DNA of 64,000 bases from UBA2821 sp902763335 (GTDB taxonomy: Bacteria > Bacillota > Clostridia > Lachnospirales > Lachnospiraceae), in NCBI GenBank assembly GCA_052066835.1, contig JBQHRJ010000006.1, one strand, 5' to 3'. Below are positions 61,774-64,000 of this stretch, in pieces. The notes beneath the pieces are model-generated. The model was not told the DNA's origin and made no database searches. It worked only from the letters and a program-made list of their open reading frames with translations. Position 1 is the stretch's first letter. The number at the start of each line of letters is the position of its first letter. Position numbers and translations under genes: made by a program.

Positions 61774-63987
61774 ATGAATAAGTTTGGAAAAGGCAAAAGT
61801 TGGGCCATTTTCATCGTGACCATTGCGTGTATGGTAGCTTTAGGACTGCTTGCCGGATTTGGTTTTGGTGAGAAAAAGACAGGTGCAGCCAAGAATATAA
61901 TTCTTGGACTTGACTTAAAGGGTGGAGTAAGTATCACCTATGAAGTAGTAGATGAAGAATTTACTAAGGAACAGTTGGAAGATACAAAGTATAAGCTTGA
62001 ACTGAGAGTTTCAAACTACAGTACAGAGTCTGAGGTATACACAGTTGGTGATAACAGAATAACTGTAGATATCCCTGGTGCATATGATGCGGAAAAGATT
62101 CTCGAAGAGCTTGGAAAACCGGGGTCTATCATGTTCGCAACAAAGGCAGACAGCAGTTTTACCGGAGATGATACATACAGTGCATATACAGCACCTGACG
62201 GAACTGTGTATAAAGTATGGGTAAACGGTGACGATGTAGCTGATGCACAGCCTATAAACGGTTCAGACAAGACAACCGGTGCGACAGATTATGAAGTTGA
62301 ATTAAAGCTTACTGATTTAGGTAAACAGAAATTTGCAGAAGCAACTACAGAAAATGTCGGCAAGACTATTTCTATTATATACGACGAGAAGGTTATAAGC
62401 TCACCTACAGTTGAGAGTGCCATTACAACAGGACAGGCTGTTATCAACGGAATGGGTTCATATGAGGCTGCTGAGGACCTTGCATCTACAATAAGAATCG
62501 GTTCGCTTTCATTACAGCTTAAGGAAGTAAGTTCACAGGTAGTAGGAGCAAAACTTGGAAATGATGCCATAAGTTCAAGCCTTGTTGCCGGACTTATCGG
62601 ACTTGCAATCGTAATGTTATTTATGATAATTGTTTACCGTGTTCCGGGTGTAGTTGCCAGTATCGCACTTGCAATTTATACAGTATTTGAATTACTTGTA
62701 CTTAATGGATTTGACCTTACACTTACATTACCGGGTATAGCAGGTATTATCCTTTCTATAGGTATGGCGGTTGATGCAAATGTAATCATTTATGCCAGAA
62801 TAAAGGAAGAACTTGCAGCAGGAAGAGCAGTTGATACATCTATACAGACAGGATTTAAGAAAGCTGCTTCAGCGATCATTGACGGTAACATTACGACAAT
62901 TATCGCTGCACTGGTTCTTATGTGGAAAGGCTCAGGTACAGTAAAAGGATTTGCACAGACACTTGCAATAGGTATTATATTATCAGTATTTACTGCACTT
63001 GTTATATCACGACTTCTTGTATATCTTATGTATAACATGGGATGCAAGAGCGTTAAATGCTACGGTGTTCAGAAGGAAAGAAAAACTATCGATTTCCTTA
63101 AACATAAGGTTGCATGGTTTACTATCTCAATAGTTGTTATTTTAGCAGGTGTTGTTGCAATGATAGTAAATTCAGCATCAGGAAAAGGTGCATTCGACTA
63201 CAGTATCGAATTTAAGGGTGGTACATCTACTACAGTTACATTCGATAAGGAATATTCAATAGATGAGTTTAATAATACAATTAAACCTGAGATAGCTAAG
63301 ATTATAGGAAATAATGATATACAGGGTCAGAAGGTTACAGATTCAACTCAGTATGTTATAAAGACACAGGTTATGGAATCTGACGTAAGAGATGAGTTCA
63401 AGCAGATGCTTGTTGATAAGTTTAATGCTGATGAGAAGATGGAAGAGACTAACATCAGTTCAAGTATCAGTGGCGAAATGAGAACAAATGCCATTATAGC
63501 TGTTATCATAGCTACAATCTGCATGCTTATATATATATGGTTCAGATTTAAGGATATTAAGTTTGCATCAAGTGCGGTTATTGCACTTATCCATGATGTT
63601 GTAATTGTTATAGGTTTCTATGCTATATCAAGAACAACAGTAGGAACAACATTTATAGCTTGTATGCTTACAATACTTGGTTACTCAATAAACGCTACAA
63701 TCGTTATTTTCGACAGAATAAGAGAGAACCTTGCAATGGTTAAGAACAGCAGGGCGATAGATCTTAAGGATATCGTTAATAAGAGTATAACTCAGACATT
63801 AACAAGAAGTATATATACTTCATTTACAACATTCGTTATGGTGTTCGTACTCTTCATAATGGGTGTTACATCTATCCGTGAGTTTGCATTACCTATTATG
63901 GTAGGTATTGTATGTGGTGGATATTCATCAGTATTCATTACAGGTTCACTGTGGTATGTAATGTCAAAGAAAAAATATGAGAAATAA
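61774..63987 (+). CDS. secDF: SecDF protein translocase fusion subunit
   Basis: Protein of 737 residues joining SecD and SecF. Each half has a large extracytoplasmic loop and about six membrane helices, and together they use the proton-motive force to help SecYEG export. SecD hallmarks (LGLDLKGGVSITYEV, GMAVDANVIIYARIKEE) and SecF hallmarks (SIEFKGGTSTTV, LGYSINATIVIFDRIREN) are clear. GGAGAAAG lies upstream of the ATG. Proximity to the SCIFF locus is usual in Clostridia. Confidence 0.97.
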   Translation: MNKFGKGKSWAIFIVTIACMVALGLLAGFGFGEKKTGAAKNIILGLDLKGGVSITYEVVDEEFTKEQLEDTKYKLELRVSNYSTESEVYTVGDNRITVDIPGAYDAEKILEELGKPGSIMFATKADSSFTGDDTYSAYTAPDGTVYKVWVNGDDVADAQPINGSDKTTGATDYEVELKLTDLGKQKFAEATTENVGKTISIIYDEKVISSPTVESAITTGQAVINGMGSYEAAEDLASTIRIGSLSLQLKEVSSQVVGAKLGNDAISSSLVAGLIGLAIVMLFMIIVYRVPGVVASIALAIYTVFELLVLNGFDLTLTLPGIAGIILSIGMAVDANVIIYARIKEELAAGRAVDTSIQTGFKKAASAIIDGNITTIIAALVLMWKGSGTVKGFAQTLAIGIILSVFTALVISRLLVYLMYNMGCKSVKCYGVQKERKTIDFLKHKVAWFTISIVVILAGVVAMIVNSASGKGAFDYSIEFKGGTSTTVTFDKEYSIDEFNNTIKPEIAKIIGNNDIQGQKVTDSTQYVIKTQVMESDVRDEFKQMLVDKFNADEKMEETNISSSISGEMRTNAIIAVIIATICMLIYIWFRFKDIKFASSAVIALIHDVVIVIGFYAISRTTVGTTFIACMLTILGYSINATIVIFDRIRENLAMVKNSRAIDLKDIVNKSITQTLTRSIYTSFTTFVMVFVLFIMGVTSIREFALPIMVGIVCGGYSSVFITGSLWYVMSKKKYEK

Positions 63988-64000
63988 AATTTATTAGGTT

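Overview
The window looks like chromosomal DNA from a low-GC Firmicute of class Clostridia, most likely family Lachnospiraceae. The reasons are strong AGGAGG-type ribosome binding sites, a SCIFF peptide with its radical SAM maturase next to secDF, a cysteine-rich 'chorion class HCB13'-type protein, DUF5721, DUF6106 and TIGR04086 proteins, and sigma-A promoters close to TTGACA-N17-TATAAT. The species cannot be fixed from the sequence alone. There is no rRNA, CRISPR array or prophage. One tRNA, tRNA-Thr(CGT), is present.

Layout. 1-6.6 kb: a DUF3810 membrane protein, queA and a PilZ protein on the plus strand, tyrA-aroA on the minus strand, then serS. 6.9-10.8 kb: a large hybrid sensor kinase (kinase, receiver, HPt) and an overlapping two-receiver regulator. 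10.8-15.7 kb: a Gld-like ABC exporter operon (ATPase, permease, GldG-like, DUF4340). 15.7-17.3 kb: a cytoplasmic GH13 amylase. 17.4-18.6 kb: four small minus-strand genes, including a 48-codon one and the HCB13-type protein. 19-22.4 kb: cobO, a 24-residue peptide gene between a perfect promoter and a terminator, and an ABC-2 exporter (ATPase plus two permeases). 22.4-29.8 kb: the most interesting accessory region, with a LytTR-type operator, a 16-residue amphipathic peptide ORF, an AgrC-like kinase, an AgrA-like regulator, a decayed exported-protein gene and a five-gene ABC transporter operon. 29.8-31 kb: a Rpn/PD-(D/E)XK transposase-family gene. 31-38 kb: argH, a TetR regulator, glgB, htpG with a perfect CIRCE, and DUF5721. 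38-42.5 kb: a 1508-residue secreted multi-domain (Big_2, starch-binding-like) protein. 42.6-54 kb: tRNA-Thr, asd, an ABC-F protein, a PflA-like radical SAM protein, an M18 aminopeptidase, lepA-hemW and guaB. 54-64 kb: an amidase, a GGDEF-EAL protein, pyrBI, a CNNM/CorC protein, TIGR04086, scfA-scfB and secDF.

How the parts fit. Housekeeping metabolism dominates: aromatic amino acids, arginine, aspartate-family amino acids, pyrimidines, GMP, queuosine and glycogen/starch. Cyclic-di-GMP signalling appears as a PilZ receptor and a dual GGDEF-EAL enzyme. The best candidate for an undescribed system is the peptide / HPK10 kinase / LytTR regulator module at 22.4-24.7 kb, placed directly upstream of an ABC operon with two membrane-anchored accessory proteins. 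Three long imperfect palindromes at 6.7, 18.8 and 32.5 kb share terminal and core sequence and look like copies of one structured repeat family.
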